Counted from the stretch's first letter, positions 33,697 through 47,398 are shown. The stretch: 64,000 nt of DNA from Megascapheus bottae (GCA_024803745.1 JANJXV010000267.1:1105001-1169000); one strand, 5' to 3'. Numbers and translations are program-made. The notes: generated by a model not told the origin, from the letters alone.

Positions 33697-34701
33697 CTAC
33701 AGTATTCTAGGTTTGATTTAAGGGCATGACATATATGCTTCCAGTCACTTTGTGCTTACATGGTCTCTGCTGAGAAATCTGGGGTTATTCTGATTGGTTT
33801 GCCTTTGTAGGTTACTGATCCCTTTTCCCTGGCTGCCTTTAGGATCTTTTCTTTCGTTTCTATTGATCCAGTTCGGATCACAATGTGGCGGTGGGATGTT
33901 CTTTCCTGGTCAGGTCTCTTTGAGGTTCTGAAAGCTTCTCGTATCTGGATGGCCTGCCGTTCTGGATATTTGGGAAATTCTCTGAGATGATTCCCTGAAG
34001 TATATTTCCAATACCATTGACCTCTTTCTCCACGCCCTCCTCAATACCAACTAGCCTTAAATTAGGCTTCCTAATTGTCTCTTGGACCTCCTGAAGCGCT
34101 CTCTCATATTTCCTAGATTTGGATTGACTCATTTTCTGTTCTTTATAATACCTAAATTATCTTCAGCCACGGAAATTCTCTCCTCTGCAATGTCTAACCT
34201 GCTATCAAAGCTATCTACTTTATTTTTCATCTCCCTTGCTTCTAATTGCTCACTTTTGATGCCTTGCATCCCTTGTTTTAGATCATGTATGGATTTCTTT
34301 ATCTCCTTGATTTCCTTTTGAGTGGTTAGCTCAGTAGCTTTATTTTCTTTGGACATTTGCTGGAGTTTGGTCACGTTTTTATTTGTGGATTCTTTGAATT
34401 CATCCATCTTTCTTTGAAAAACCTTTATTATGGCCTCCTTTATGGCTTCTTCTTTTTCACTTATCACCTTGTTTTTGCTTTCCTCTTGTTCAGGTATGGC
34501 TTCCTCCATTATCTCTTTCTTTATATTTTCACATTTTTCATTAATGATGTTTATCAATTGCATTTGTGTAGCAATTGGAAGACTCTCCTCTAGGTTTGCC
34601 AGTGACTGTTCCATTGTCTGTTTACATTGGGTGAGGGATGTTGTTTCTTGATTTGACATTTTTCTTGAGTTTCTTGTTCTGCCCTTTTGAAATGGGAGCA
34701 A
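33697..34701 (-). pseudogene. L1-3 ORF1, broken
   Basis: The N-terminal 190 codons are open (34701-34129). The ATG of MGRTRN is changed (CCCTTTTG), leaving an upstream in-frame Met. The frame ends ..GIIKNRK because of the 4-base deletion at 34141 shared with L1-4, L1-5 and L1-6. The RNA-binding half follows in another frame (34132-33878). Confidence 0.88.
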
Positions 34702-34709
34702 GATTACTA

Positions 34710-34934
34710 CTAAATACGATTATAGTTTTTCAGATATAACCAACCTAGACCTCTGTAGCTGGCAGACACTAGATGTTCACAAGTTTTGATTGGTACTATC
34801 ACTCTTTCTTTTTGTGCACTTACAGACCAGCCTAATACAACCACTGATAAGCGATTTATACCCAAAACAATAAGCCTCTCAATCCAATCTCTATTGTCTT
34901 TAAGTCCCTCTGAGCCTAGAGAATAATTAACCAC
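34710..34934 (-). other. L1-3 5' UTR small ORF
   Basis: 74 codons, MVNYSLGSEGLKDNRDWIER ... KNYNRI. Nearly the same as in L1-5, in line with the close pairing of these two 5' ends. Confidence 0.45.
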
Positions 34935-35246
34935 CTACATATACAATATTGCTCAACAGCCATCAAGTGTAGATCCGTGCAGTATAAGGGTTGAAAGACG
35001 AGCAGAGGTCCAGAGATACAAAAAAAGAATGAGAGAGGTCAGGGGAGGTGCAAGAGGATTAACGTAGGAGTGTAAGAATATTGTAGTAATGAAGAAAAGT
35101 TATAGCATAAGGATAACTGACATAAGTTGGTAAGTAGGTGGCATATTTGAGTACAAAGTTTGGAAAGTATTAGAATAAAACTTATGTGTTGCTGTACGAC
35201 TAGCTCTTAGCCCAACCAGTGGCCTCACAGTGGACCATGGGATGGA

Positions 35247-36036
35247 TCTGTTTTTCTTGTCTACGTTGAGGGAAAGGGGTATTTCACAAGATGCAGAAGC
35301 GAGGATTTCAGAAGCAAATGCTGTGAGTGAATTAGCTCGTAAAAAGCATTTTTATTTTCTTTTATCTTTCTGCCAGTCTTGGGGCTTGAATTCAGGGCCT
35401 GAGCACTGTCCTCGGGTTTTCTCAAGTCTAGCCCTCTGCCACTTGAGCCACAGTGCCACATCTAGATTTTCTATCTATGTGGTACTGAGCAATCAAACCC
35501 AGATCTTCATGGATGCTAGGCAAGCACTCTACCACTATGCCAAACTCTCAACCCTGACATAGTAATTATAAAGTCATCATCATCATCATCATCATCATCA
35601 TATCCAAATATCCTTTCTCCTACACAGAATGAACACTTAACTGTGTCTAATGCTTTTTTTAAAATTTCACTAATTCTTCTGTGTTTTTCCCGCTTGCATT
35701 TTTTACACCTGACAGCAAAGCTAATCATCAGGAAAAAATTGATTAGGATACAGAAACCTAATAATATCCTAGTAGACTGACGTCAAAAATATGTGCAAGA
35801 TGCCCTGTGTGTTTCACCTAGTGGGAGAGTCCTTGGCTACCAAGCAGTAAGCCTCAGGTTTGATTCCTCATTACCACATACATAGAAAACGCTGCAAGTG
35901 GTGCTGTGGCTCGGTGGGACAGCTAAAGCCTAAAAAAGCCCAAGAACAATGTTCACACTCTGAGGTTAAGTCCCAAGACTAGCAAAAACAAAAAAAAAAT
36001 TCGACAAGGGGCAAAATGCAGGCTGAGAAGGCACTG
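35247..36036 (+). repeat. Array segment F4, truncated
   Basis: First type B segment: (TCA)9 at 35574-35600 and AAGCAGTAAGCCTCAGG. It stops at GAGAAGGCACTG (36036), where the next base belongs to the L1-4 3' UTR. The RalGDS-like exon, its flank and the L1 tail (about 0.89 kb) are deleted. Confidence 0.92.
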
Positions 36037-36137
36037 TTTCAATATCCTGGAGGTCCTTTCAATTAGCTTCACATTATATGGCCTTATATATGGCCTTTTG
36101 CTCTATTGCAAAACTCTGCTAGTAGAGCCCAAGGTTT

Positions 36138-39100
36138 CTACTGAGTGTGACGAATGAGGGAAACCACTGAACCTAAGTTCCTTTGAGTCTGGCTTACTTC
36201 ACTTAATATGATTTGTTCTAAGTCTTTCCATTTCCTAACAAATGGGGCGATGTCATTCTTTCTGACAGCAGCATAGAATTCCCTTGTGTACAAATACCAC
36301 AACTTGTTGAACCACTCATCAACTGAGGGACATCTGGGTTGGTTCCATATCTTTGCTATGGTGAATAGTGCTGCAATGAACATTGTTGTGCTAGTGGGTT
36401 TAGTATGCCCTTGTTTCTGGATTGTTGGGTAAATGCCAAGTAGTGGAATTGCTGGGTCATAGGGGAGTTCTATGTTTAGCCATTTGAGGCACTGCCACAC
36501 TGCTTTACATAGTGGTTGAACGAGTTTGCACTCCCATCAACAGTGTAGTAGTGATCCCTCCTGACCACATCGCCTCCAGCATCTGTTGTCATTCGTTTTC
36601 CTGATCCTGGCCATTCTAACTGGAGTGAGGTGGAATCTTAGAGTTGTTTTGATTTGCATTTCTTTTATGACCAGATATGTTGAGCATTTCTTCATGTGTC
36701 TATAGGGCATTTTTGTTTATTCTTCAGAGAAGACTCTCTTAAGTCTTTGGCCCATTTTTAGTGGGATGAGTGATACTTTGGAGGTTAGTTTTGGAGTGAT
36801 TCAATTTTTTGAGTTGTTGATATATTTTAGATATGAGACCTTTGTCCGTTGTTTGGTTGGTGAAGATCTTCTCACACTCTGTTGGCTTCCTGATTAGTTT
36901 ACTAGATACATCCGTTGCCATACAAAAGCTCTGCAGTTTATTGCAGTCCCACTTATCCAGACTTTCTCTGATTTGTTGTGATTCTTGGTCCTTATTAAGA
37001 AAGTTTCAACCTGTGCCAAGGAGGCTTAGTGTATCTCCTATTCCTTCCTGTAAAATTTTCAATGTGTCAGCTTTTACCTCCAGGTCTTTGATCCATTTGG
37101 AGTTAATTCTAGTGCATGGTGACAAAGAAGGATCCAACTTAGTTTTCTGCAGGTGTTTAACCAGTTCTGCCAGCACAACTTGTTGAAGAGGCTATCTTTC
37201 TTCCATTCTATTTTTTTGGCTCCCTTGTCAAAGATTAGGTGGCCATAGGTCTGTGGTTTAATATCTGGGTCCTCAGTTCTATTCCATTGGGCTTCAGGCC
37301 TGTTCTTGTGCCAGTACCAAGCTGTTTTGAGAATTATAACTCTGTAATAGAGTCTAAAGTTTGGAATTGAAATTCCTCCAGCGCTGTTCTTACTGCTAAG
37401 AAGTGTTTTTGCTATACGGGGTCTTTTATTATTCCATATGAAATTTTGAATTGCCTCTTCTATTTCTTTAAAGAATGACATTGAGATGTTGATGGGTATT
37501 TCATTGAATTTGTAGATAGCCCTTGGCAAGATTGTCATTTTCACAATGTTGATTCTTCCAATCCAGGAGCATGGGAGGTTTTTCCATTTCCTTAGTTCTG
37601 CTTTAATTTCCTCTTTTAGGGTTTTAAAATTTTCATCTAAACCGTCCTTTTCATTCTTAGTTAAGCTAATTCCTAGGTACTTTATTTTCTTTGAGGCTAT
37701 TGTGAAAGGATTTTCTTTCCTGATTATTGCCTCGTTCCTCTCAGTGTTGGCGTAAAGGAAGGCAGTTGATTTGTGAGGGTTGATTTTATGGCCTGCTACC
37801 CTTCCAAAGCTTTGAATCAGCTCAAGGAGCTTGGGAGTAGAGTCTATAGGATTCTTTAAATACAGAATCATGTCATCTGCAAAGAGGGATAGTTTTATTT
37901 CCTCTTTCCCTATTTGGATCCCCTTTATGCTTGCTTCTTGCCTTATTGCACTGCCTAGGATTTCTCGTACTATGTTAAAAAGGAGTGGAGAGAGTGGGCA
38001 TCCTTGACTCCTTCCTGATTTTAGAGGGAATGGCTTTAGATTTTCACCATTAAGTATAATACTAGCAGTGGGTTTCTCATACACAGCCTTTATTACATTG
38101 AGAAATGTTCCATGGATTCCTAGTTTCTCCACATCTTTTTACATAAAGGGGTTTTGGATCTTGTCAAATGCCTTTTCCGCATCTATTGAGACAACCATGT
38201 GATTTTTGTCCTTGCTCCTCTTGATGTGTTGAATTATATTAATTGATTTGTGTATGTTGAACCAGTTTTGCCTCCATGTGATGAATCCAGTTTGATCATA
38301 GTGTATAATTTTTTGATGAGTTCTTGTAGACGGTTGGCCAGTATTTTGTTGAGAAGTTTTGCATCGATGTTCATCAAAGAAATGGGTCTATAGTTCTCTT
38401 TCTTTGATGAATCTCTGTCTGGTTTGGGGATGAGGGATATACTGGCTTCGCAGAATGAGTTTGGTAAAGAACCTTCATTTTCAATTTCGTTGAAGAGCTT
38501 GAGGAGTATTGGTGTCAGCTCTGCTTTGAAGACCTTATAGAATTCAGCTGTGAATCCATCTGGCCCTGGGCTCTTTTTAAGTGGAAGTTGTCTAATTTCC
38601 ATTTCTATTTCAGAGCTTGAAATAGGTCTTTTGAGTTGGGTTAGCTCTTCTTGGTTCAGTGTGGGTATGTTAATATTGTCTAGGAATTCATCCATTTCTT
38701 CTAGATTCTCAAATTTGTTGGCGTAGAGGTTTGAGAAGTATTCCCTCATGATATTCTTGATCTTGGTAATTTCTGTCGTGATATTACCATTTTCATCTGC
38801 GATTTTGTTTATTTCGATATGCTCTCTTCTTTTTTTGGTAAGATTTGCTAAGGGCTTGTCAATTTTGTTAATTCTTTCAAGAACCAACTCCTTGTTTTGT
38901 TGATTCTTTCTATAGATTTTTTTATTCCAAATCATTTAATTCTGCTTTGATCTTAATAATTTGCTTTCTCCTAATGGGTTTAGGGTTGGTTTGTTGCTCT
39001 TTTTCCAGGAGGTTAAGGTGAGACATTAATTAGTTGGTTTGCCATTTTTCCAACATGCTGTTGTAGGCACTCAGCGCTATAAATTTTCCTCTAAGTACTG

Positions 39101-39977
39101 CCTTTGTTGTGTCCCTAAGGAGTTGATATTTGTGTGCTCCTTATTGTTAAATTTCATAAACAGTTGGATATCTGTTCTGATCTCTTCGATTACCCATTGT
39201 TTTTGATTCAACAATGTGTTGTTCAGTCTCCATGAGTTACAGGGTTTTCTTTGGTGGAGATGTGTGTTCAGCTCCAATTTGATGCCTTTATGGTCTAAGG
39301 GTGTGCAAGGAATTATTTCAGTGTTTCTGAATCTGTCCAGGTTTGCTTTATGGCCTAAGATGTGGTCTATATTGGAAAATGTTCCATGTGCTGCTGAGAA
39401 AAACGTATATTGTGATGTTACTGGGTGGAATATTCTGCAGATGTCTGTTAGATCTAGTTGGTCTATATAGTTGTTCAGTTCTAAGGTTTCTCTGTTGAGT
39501 TTTTGCCTTGTTGATCTGTCCATAGGTGAGAGTGGTGTGTTAAACTCACCAACAATCACTGTATTTCGATCTATGTATGGTTTCAGTGTAAGTAAAGTTT
39601 GCTTGATGAAGTTTGGAACTCCAGGAATGGGTGTGTAAATGTTTAGGATCGTTATGTCTTCCTGGAGGAAAGATCCCTTTAGTAGTATGTAGTAACCTTC
39701 TTTGTCTTTTCTTACTAATTTTAGTTTGAAGTCTATTGTATGTGATATGAGGATGGCAACTCCAGCCTGTTTATGGGGGCAGTTAGCTTGATAGAGTTTA
39801 TTCCAACCTCTCACTTTCAAAAGATGATTGTTTTTGGGTAAGATGTGTCTCTTGAAGACAGCAGAACGATGGCTCTTGATTTTTGATCCAACTAGACAAC
39901 CAATGCCGTTTAATTGGAGAGTTAAGTCCATTGATATTGAGAGTTAGGATTGAGAGATATTTATTAGTTCCTACCAT
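36138..39977 (-). pseudogene. L1-4 ORF2, broken
   Basis: The endonuclease is open 39931-39077, but SDH reads LDH (CTPLDHKGIKLEL). The RT N-part is open 38935-38234. The palm with FADD plus thumb is open for 352 codons (38132-37074), including [16 protein letters not shown] where the sisters read KSGTRQGC. The C-terminal pieces are fragmented (36921-36739, 36500-36138). Confidence 0.92.
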
Positions 39978-40208
39978 TTTTAAAAGCTTTTAGTAGGGCC
40001 TGTGTCTTGACAGTTCTTGTGGTCCTTAGATGGTATGCTGTTTAGGTGCCTTTTCTTTCCCTATATTGCATTTATTTTGGTTTTCTATGTATAGAGCATC
40101 TTCGAGAATTCTCTGTAGTGTTGGTTTTGTTTCGACATATTGTTGCAGCTTTTCCCTGGAATGGAATGTTTTTATTGTTCCCTCAGTTATGAATGAGAGC
40201 TTAGCTGG

Positions 40209-41208
40209 CTACAGTATTCTTGGTTGGTAGTTATTTGATTTAAGGGCATGACATATATGCTTCCAGTCACTTTGTGCTTGCATGGTCTCTGCTGAGAAAT
40301 CTGGGGTTATTCTGATTGGTTTGCCTTTGTAGGTTACTGATCCCTTTTCCCTGGCTGCCTTTAGGATCTTTCCTTTCGTTTCTATTGATCCAGTTCGGAT
40401 CACAATGTGGCGGTGGGATGTTCTTTTCTGGTCAGGTCTGTTTGGGGTTGTAAAAGCTTCTCGTATCTGGATGGGCTTGCCCTTCTGGATATTGGGGAAA
40501 TTATCTGAGATGATTCCCTGAAGTATATTTCCAATACCATTGACCTCTTTCTCCACGCCCTCCTCAATACCAACTAGCCTTAAATTAGGCTTCCTAATTG
40601 TATCTTGGACCTCCTGAAGCGCTCTCTCATATTTCCTAGATTTGGATTGACTCATTTTCTGTTCTTTATAATACCTAAATTATCTTCAGGCACGGAAATT
40701 CTCTCCTCTGCATTGTCTAACCTGCTATCAAAGCTATCTACTGTATTTTTCATCTCCCTTGCTTCTAATTGCTTACTTTTGATGCCTTGCATGTCTTGTT
40801 TTAGATCATGTATGGATTTCTTTATCTCCTTGATTTCCTTTTGAGTGGTTAGCTCAGTAGCTTTATTTTCTTTGGAATTTGCTGGAGTTTGGTCACGTTT
40901 TTATTTGTGGATTCTATGAATTCATGCATCTTTCTTTGAAAAACCTTTATTATGGCCTCCTTTATGGCTTCTTCTTTTTCACTTATCACCTTGTTTTTGC
41001 TTTCCCCTTGTTCAGGTATGGCTTCCTCCATTATCTCTTTCTTTATATTTTCACATTTTTCATTAATGATGTTTATCAATTGCATTTGTGTAGCAATTGG
41101 AAGACTCTCCTCTAGGTTTGCCAGTGACAGTTTCATTGTCAATTTACATTGGGTGGGGGATGATGTTTCTTGATTTGACATTTTTCTTGAGTTTCTTGTT
41201 CTGCCCAT
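40209..41208 (-). pseudogene. L1-4 ORF1, broken
   Basis: N-terminal MGRTRNSRKMSNQETSSPTQ to 40849. A frameshift near 40876 (TTGGAATTTGCTGG; one base short of the sisters) and the shared 4-base deletion at about 40664 disrupt it. The C-terminal 148 codons (40655-40209) are open to SNNYQPRIL. Confidence 0.88.
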
Positions 41209-41232
41209 TTGAAAATGGAAGCAAGATTACTA

Positions 41233-41457
41233 CTAAATACGATTATAGTTTTTCAGATATAACCAACCTAGACCTCTGTAGCTGGCAGACACTAGATTTT
41301 CACAAGTTTTGATTGGTATTATCACTCTTTCTTTTTGTGCACTTACAGACCAGCCTAATACAACCACTGATAAGCGATTTATACCCAAAACAATGAGCCT
41401 CTCAATCCAATCTCTATTGTCTTTAAGTCCCTCTGAGCCTAGAGAATAATTAACCAC
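41233..41457 (-). other. L1-4 5' UTR small ORF
   Basis: 74 codons, MVNYSLGSEGLKDNRDWIER, open throughout; differs from the L1-6 copy at a few residues. Confidence 0.45.
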
Positions 41458-41769
41458 CTACATATACAATATTGCTCAACAGCCATCAAGTGTAGATCCG
41501 TGCAGTATAAGGGTTGAAAGACGAGCAGAGGTCCAGAGATAGAAAAAAAGAATGAGAGAGGTCAGGGGAGGTACAAGAGGATTAACGTAGGAGTGTAAGA
41601 ATATTGTAGTAATGAAGAAAAGTTATAGAATAAGGATAACTGACCTAAGTTGGTAAGTAGGTAGCCTATTTGAGTACAAAGTTTGGAAAGTATTAGAATA
41701 AAACTTATGTGTTGCTGCACGACTAGCTCTTAGCCCAACCAGTGGCCTCACAGTGGACCATGGGATGGA

Positions 41770-43140
41770 TCTGTTTTTCTTGTCTACGTTGAAGGAAAGG
41801 GGTATTTCACAAGATGCAGAAGCGAGGATTTCAGAAGCAAATGCTGTGAGTGAATTAGCTCGTAAAAAGCATTTTTATTTTCTTTTATCTTTCTGCCACT
41901 CTTTGGGCTTGAATTCAGGGCCTGAGCACTGTCCTCGGGTTTTCTCAAGTCTAGCCCTCTGCCACTTGAGCCACAGTGCCACATCTAGATTTTCTATCTA
42001 AGTGATACTGATCAATCAAACCCAGATCTTCATGGATGCTAGGCAAGCACTCTACCACTATGCCAAACTCTCAACCCTGACATAGTAAGTATAAAGTCAT
42101 CATCATCATCATCATCATATCCAAATATCCTTTCTCCTACAAAGAATGAACACTTAACTGTGTCTAATGCTTTTTTTAAATTTCACTAATTCTTCTGTTT
42201 TTTCCCACTTGCATTTTTTACATATGACAGCAAAGCTAATCATCAGGAAAAAATTGATTAGGATACAGAAACCTAATAATATTCTAATAGATTGACGTCA
42301 AAAATATGTGCAAGATGCCCTGTGGGTTTGACCTAGTGGTAGAGTCCTTGGCTACCAAGCAGTAAGCCTCAGGTTTGATTCCTCATTACCACATACATAG
42401 AAAACGCTGCAAGTGGTGCTGTGGCTCGGTGGGACAGCTAAAGCCTAAAGAAAGCCCAAGAACAATGTTCAAACTCTGAGGTCAAGTCCCAAGACTAGCA
42501 AAAACAAAAAAAATTCGACAAGGGGCAAAATGCAGGCAGAGAAGGCACTGTGAAGCAACTGTTTTGTAAAGGATGAGGGCAATGTTGATCCTTAAGTTTG
42601 GATCTTACCTAAGAAAGGCTCCTTGAGCCTGAGACCAGACTGGTAGTTGGGCTTAGTGGAAGACATTGGGATTGGACAAATAAGGTGTGCTGTATACTAC
42701 ATCCACATGTATATTGTGAGATTGGAGGAGAGATTCAGCCTCCCGTATGTCTTTGGTGAGGTCTTTTGTGAGCAAGGATCTTTGGTCATTGGGCCCTGAA
42801 AGGTGACCCTGCCTCCCTCACAATGGAACAGAATATGGAACCCTGGTAACCAAGCCACTGTAACTAACAACCAGCTCAAGCCAGCTCACTTGGCCTGTGG
42901 CTCAGGAGGAAGAAAGATGTTGCTGTGCTGTTGCCAAAGGTCAGGAAACTCGAGTCTCAGGCATGGAAGTTGTGGATGTCTTACTCGAAGATGTACATGC
43001 TAGATCATTGCCAAGCCACAAATCCAGTATAACAGAACTTTCTCTAAGAAGAAGGCCAGGAAAATCCAGGGCAACCAGATGAGGTAAATTTCTAAGAAGA
43101 AATGTATTTGACCCCATCATCCTCCCCACACACTACAACT
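41770..43140 (+). repeat. Array segment F5
   Basis: Complete type B segment: (TCA)7 at 42097-42117, AAGCAGTAAGCCTCAGG, minus SINE about 41893-42080, plus SINE about 42310-42500. Confidence 0.9.
42897..43082 (+). pseudogene. RalGDS-like exon remnant in F5
   Basis: MAQEEERCCCAVAKGQETRV, SGMEVVDVLLEDVHARSLPS, HKSSITELSLRRRPGKSRATR split by a stop at the frameshifted end. It differs from F2 only at scattered sites. Confidence 0.7.
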
Positions 43141-43557
43141 TTCTTTTTTTCATTTTTTTTATTGTAATTAGTAAAAGGGTTAGATGATATTTGCCAGATA
43201 GAAGGTGCATTAATTCACATACATTGATACCCTTTCGCATGTCTTGGTACCCATTTCCCTCCAACCCCACACCCCCAACCCGTCTTGGTTTTCCCCTCTT
43301 CCCTATCAAATTTCAAATATCCAAATACAAATAAATTCAATATATCAGATAACAAAGTGAGATACTATACCAATATGGGATAACCAAGGGACAGCAAGCG
43401 AGATGAGAGACAACATAGTACATTAAGGACAACAATCATTCATTATATGGTTTTTGTGTCAATATCCTGGAGGTCCTTTCAATTAGCTTCACATTATATG
43501 GCCTTATATATGGCCTTTTGCTCTATTGACAATCTCTGCTAGTAGAGCCCAAGGTTT

Positions 43558-46500
43558 CTACTGATTATGACGAATGAGGGAAACCACTGAGCCTAAGTTC
43601 CTTTGAGTCTGGCTTACTTCACTTAATATGATTTGTTCTAAGTCTTTCCATTTCCTAACAAATGGGGCGATGTCATTCTTTCTGACAGCAGCATAGAATT
43701 CCATTGTGTACAAATACCACAACTTGTTGATCCACTCATCAACTGAGGGACATCTGGGTTGGTTCCATATCTTTGCTATGGTGAATAGTGCTGCAATGAA
43801 CATTGTTGTGCTAGTGGGTTTAGTATGCCCTTGTTTCTGGATTATTGGGTAAATGCCAAGTACTGGAATTGCTGGGTCATAGGGGAGTTGTATGTTTAGC
43901 CTTTTGAGGCACTGCCGCACTGCTTTTCATAGTGGTTGAACGAGTTTGCACTCCCACCAACAGTGTAGTAGTGATCCCTCCTGACCACATCCCCTCCAGC
44001 ATCTGTTGTCATTCGTTTTCCTGATCCTGGCCATTCTAACTGGAGTTAGGTGGAATCTTAGACTTGTTTTGATTTGCATTTCTTTTATGACCAGAGATGT
44101 TGAGCATTTCTTCATGTGTCTATAGGCCATTTTTGTTTCTTCTTCAGAGAAGACTCTCTTTAAGTCTTTGGCCCATTTTGTAATGGGATGGGTGTTACTT
44201 TGGAGGTTAGTTTTGGAGTGATGCAATTTTTTGAGTTGTTGATATATTTTAGATATGAGGCCTTGTTCCGTTGTTTGGGTGGTGAAGATCTTCTCCCACT
44301 CTGTACGCTTCCTGATTGGTTTACTAGCTATATCCATTAACATACAAAAGCTCTGCAGTTTAATGCAATCGCACTTATCCAGCCTTTCTCTGATTTGTTG
44401 TGATTCTTGGTCCTTATTAAGAAAGTTTCGACCTGTGCCAAGGAGGCCTAGTGTATCTCCTATTCCTTCCTGTAAACTTTTCAGTGTGTCAGCTTTTTCC
44501 TCCACGTCTTTGATCCATTTGGAGTTAATTCTAGTGCAAGGGGACAAAGAAGGATCCAACTTTAGTTTTCTGCAGGTGTTTAACCAGTTTTGCCAGCACA
44601 ACTTGTTGAAGAGGCTATCTTTCTTCCATTCTATTTTTTTGGCTCCCTGGTCAAAGGTTAGGTGGCCATAGGTCTGTGGTTTAATATCTGGGTCCGCAGT
44701 TCTACTCCATTGGATTTCAGGCCTGTTCTTGTGCCAGTACCAAGCTGTTTTGAGAATTATAGCTCTGTAATAGAGCCTTAAGTTTGGAATTGAAATTCCT
44801 CCAGCGCTGTTCTTTCTGCTAAGAAGTGTTTTTGCTATACGGGGTCTTTTATTATTCCATATGAAATTTTGAAGTGCCTCTTCTATGTCTTTAAAGAATG
44901 ACATTGGGATGTTGATGAGTATTACATTGAATTTGTAGATAGCCCTTGGCAAGATTGTCATTTTCACAATGTTGATTCTTCCAATCCAGGAGCATGGGAG
45001 GTTTTTCCATTTCCTTAGTTCTGCTTTAATTTCCTTTTTTAGGGTTTTAAAGTTTTCATCTAAACGGTCCTTTACATTCTTAGTTAAGCTAATTGCTAGG
45101 TACTTTATTTTCTTTGAGGCTATTGTGAAAGGATTTTCTTTCCTGATTATTGCCTCGTTCCTCTCAGTGTTGGCGTAAAGTAAGGCAGTTGATTTGTGAG
45201 GGTTGATTTTATGGCCTGCTACCCTTCCAAAGCTTTGAATCAGCTCAAGGAGCTTGGGAGTAGAGTCTATAGGAATCTTTAAATACAGAATCATGTCATC
45301 TGCAAAGAGCGATAGTTTTATTTCATCTTTCCCTACTTGGATCCCCTTTATGCTTGCTTCTTGCCTTATTGCACTGCCTAGGAATTCTAGTACTATGTTA
45401 AAAAGGAGTGGAGAGAGTGGGCATCCTTGTCTCGTTCCTGATTTTAGAGGGAATGGCTTTAGATTTTCACCATTAAGTATAATACTAGCAGTGGGTTTCT
45501 CATACACAGCCTTTATTACATTGAGAAATGTTACATGGATTCCTAGTTTCTCCACATCTTTTAACATAAAGGGGTTTTGGATCTTGTCAAATGCCTTTTC
45601 CGCATCTATTGAGACAATCATGTGATTTTATCCCTGCTCCTGTTGATGTGTTGAATTATATTAACTGATTTGTGTATGTTGAACCAGCTTTGCCTCCCTG
45701 TGATGAATCCAGTTTGATCATAGTGTATATTTTTTTTGATGAGTTGTTGTAGACGGTTGGCCAGTATTTTGTTGAGAAGTTTTGCATCGATGTTCATCAA
45801 AGAAATGGGTCTATAGATCTCTTTCTTTGATGAATCTCTGTCTGGTTTGGGGATGAGGGATATGCTGGCTTCACAGAATCAGTTTAGTAAAGAACCTTCT
45901 TTTTCAGTTTCATTGAAGAGCTTGAGGAGTATTGGTGTGAGCTCTGCTTTGAAGACCTTATAGAATTCAGCTGTGAATCCATCTGGCCCTGGGCTCTTTT
46001 TAAGTGGAAGTTGTCTAATTTCCATTTCTATTTCAGAGCTTGAAATAGGCCTGTTGTGTTGGGTTAGCTCTTCTTGGTTCAGTGTGTGTATGTTAATATT
46101 GTCTAGGAATTCATCCATTTCTTCAAATTCTCAAATTTGTTGGCGTAAAGGTTTGAGAAGTATTCCCTCATGATATTCTGGATCTTGGTAATTTCTGTCG
46201 TGATATTACCATTTTCATCTGCGATTTTGTTTATTTCGATATGCTCTCTTCTTTTTTTGGTAAGATTTGCTAAGGGCTTGTCAATTTTGTTAATTCTTTC
46301 AAGAACCAACTCCTTGTTTTGTTGATTCTTTCTATAGTTTTTTTATTCCAAATCATTTAATTCTGCTTTGATTTTAATAATTTGCTTTCTCCTAATGGGT
46401 TTAGGGTTGGTTTGTTGCTCTTTTTCCAGGAGGTTAAGGTGAGACATTAACTAGTTGGTTTGCCATTTTTCCAACTTGCTGTTGTAGGCACTCGGTGCTA

Positions 46501-47398
46501 TAAATTTTCCTCTGAGTACTGCCTTTGTTGTGTCCCTAAGGAGTTGATATTTGTGTGCTCCTTATTGTTAAATTTCATAAACAGTTGGATATCTGTTCTG
46601 ATCTCTTCGATTACCCATTGTTTTTGATTCAACAATGTGTGGTTCAGTCTCCATGATTTACAGGGTTTTCTTTGGTGGAGATGTGTGTTCAGCTCCAATT
46701 TGATGCCTTTATGGACTGAGAGTGTGCATGGAATAATTTCAGTGTTTCTGAATCTCTCCAGGTTTGCTTTACGGCCTAAGATGTGGTCTATTTTGGAAAA
46801 TGTTCCATGTGCTGCTGAGAAAAACGTATATTGTGGTGTTACTGGGTGGAATATTCTGCAGATGTCTGTTAGATCTAGTTGGTCTATAAAGTTGTTCAAT
46901 TCTAAGGTTTCTCTTTTGAGTTTTTGCCTTGTTGATCTGTCCATAGGTGAGAGTGGTGTGTTAACCTCACCAACAATCACTGTATTTCGATCTATGTATG
47001 GTTTCAGTGTAAGTAAAGTTTGCTTGATGAAGTTTGGAGCTCCGGGATTGGGTGTGTAAATATTTAGGATTGTTATGTCTTCCGGGAGGAAAAATCTGTT
47101 TAGTACTATGTAGTAACCTTCTTTGTCTTTTCTTACTAATTTTAGTTTGAAGTCTATTGTATCTGATATGAGGATGGCAACTCTAGCCTGTTTATGGGGG
47201 CAGTTAGCTTGATAGAGTTTATTCCAACCTCTCACTTTCAAAAGATGATTGTTTTTGGGTAAGATGTGTCTCTCGAAGTCAGCAGAACGATGGCTCTTGC
47301 TTTTTGATCCAACTAGACAACCTATGCCGTTTAATTGGAGAGTTAAGTCCATTGATATTGAGAGTTAGGATTGAGAGATATTTATTAGTTCCTACCAT
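43558..47398 (-). pseudogene. L1-5 ORF2, broken but with 564-codon open block
   Basis: Open from 45621 to 43927: RT palm with [18 protein letters not shown], thumb, and the cysteine region to CKLVQPL. It then stops because the TGG of PLWKAV is TGA (near 43927). The remainder resumes at 43920. Upstream, a net one-base loss at about 45627 (GTGATTTTATCCCTGC) is shared with L1-6 and breaks the RT. The endonuclease (47352-46498) has SVH in place of SDH, so the catalytic Asp is replaced. Confidence 0.93.

Larger units (their letters stand above)
32151..35246 (-). mobile_element. L1-3, internally deleted
   Basis: Only about 3.1 kb. The 3' UTR and ORF2 C-terminus (to 33607) are joined directly to the end of ORF1 and the 5' UTR (33609-35246). 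About 2.95 kb containing the ORF2 endonuclease, most of RT, and the ORF1-ORF2 junction are gone. Confidence 0.93.
36037..41769 (-). mobile_element. L1-4, lacking its tail
   Basis: About 5.73 kb. The 3' UTR begins at TTTCAATATCCTGGAGG instead of the poly-T and C-rich tract. ORF2 36138-39977, ORF1 40209-41208 and the 5' UTR are otherwise present. Confidence 0.92.

Noticed and set aside
34430..34651. Recurring plus-strand Ser/Phe/Leu-rich ORFs across the L1s (also 40952, 48373, 55809 and similar)
   Set aside because: They are the reverse-strand shadow of the Lys/Glu-rich ORF1 coiled coil. Hydrophobic composition follows from antisense of AAA/GAA codons, not from membrane proteins.
35516..35728. 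Minus-strand ORFs with poly-Asp runs (also 49459-49677)
   Set aside because: The Asp run is the TCA microsatellite read antisense, inside non-coding segment and SINE sequence. No conservation of frame in the short-repeat copies.
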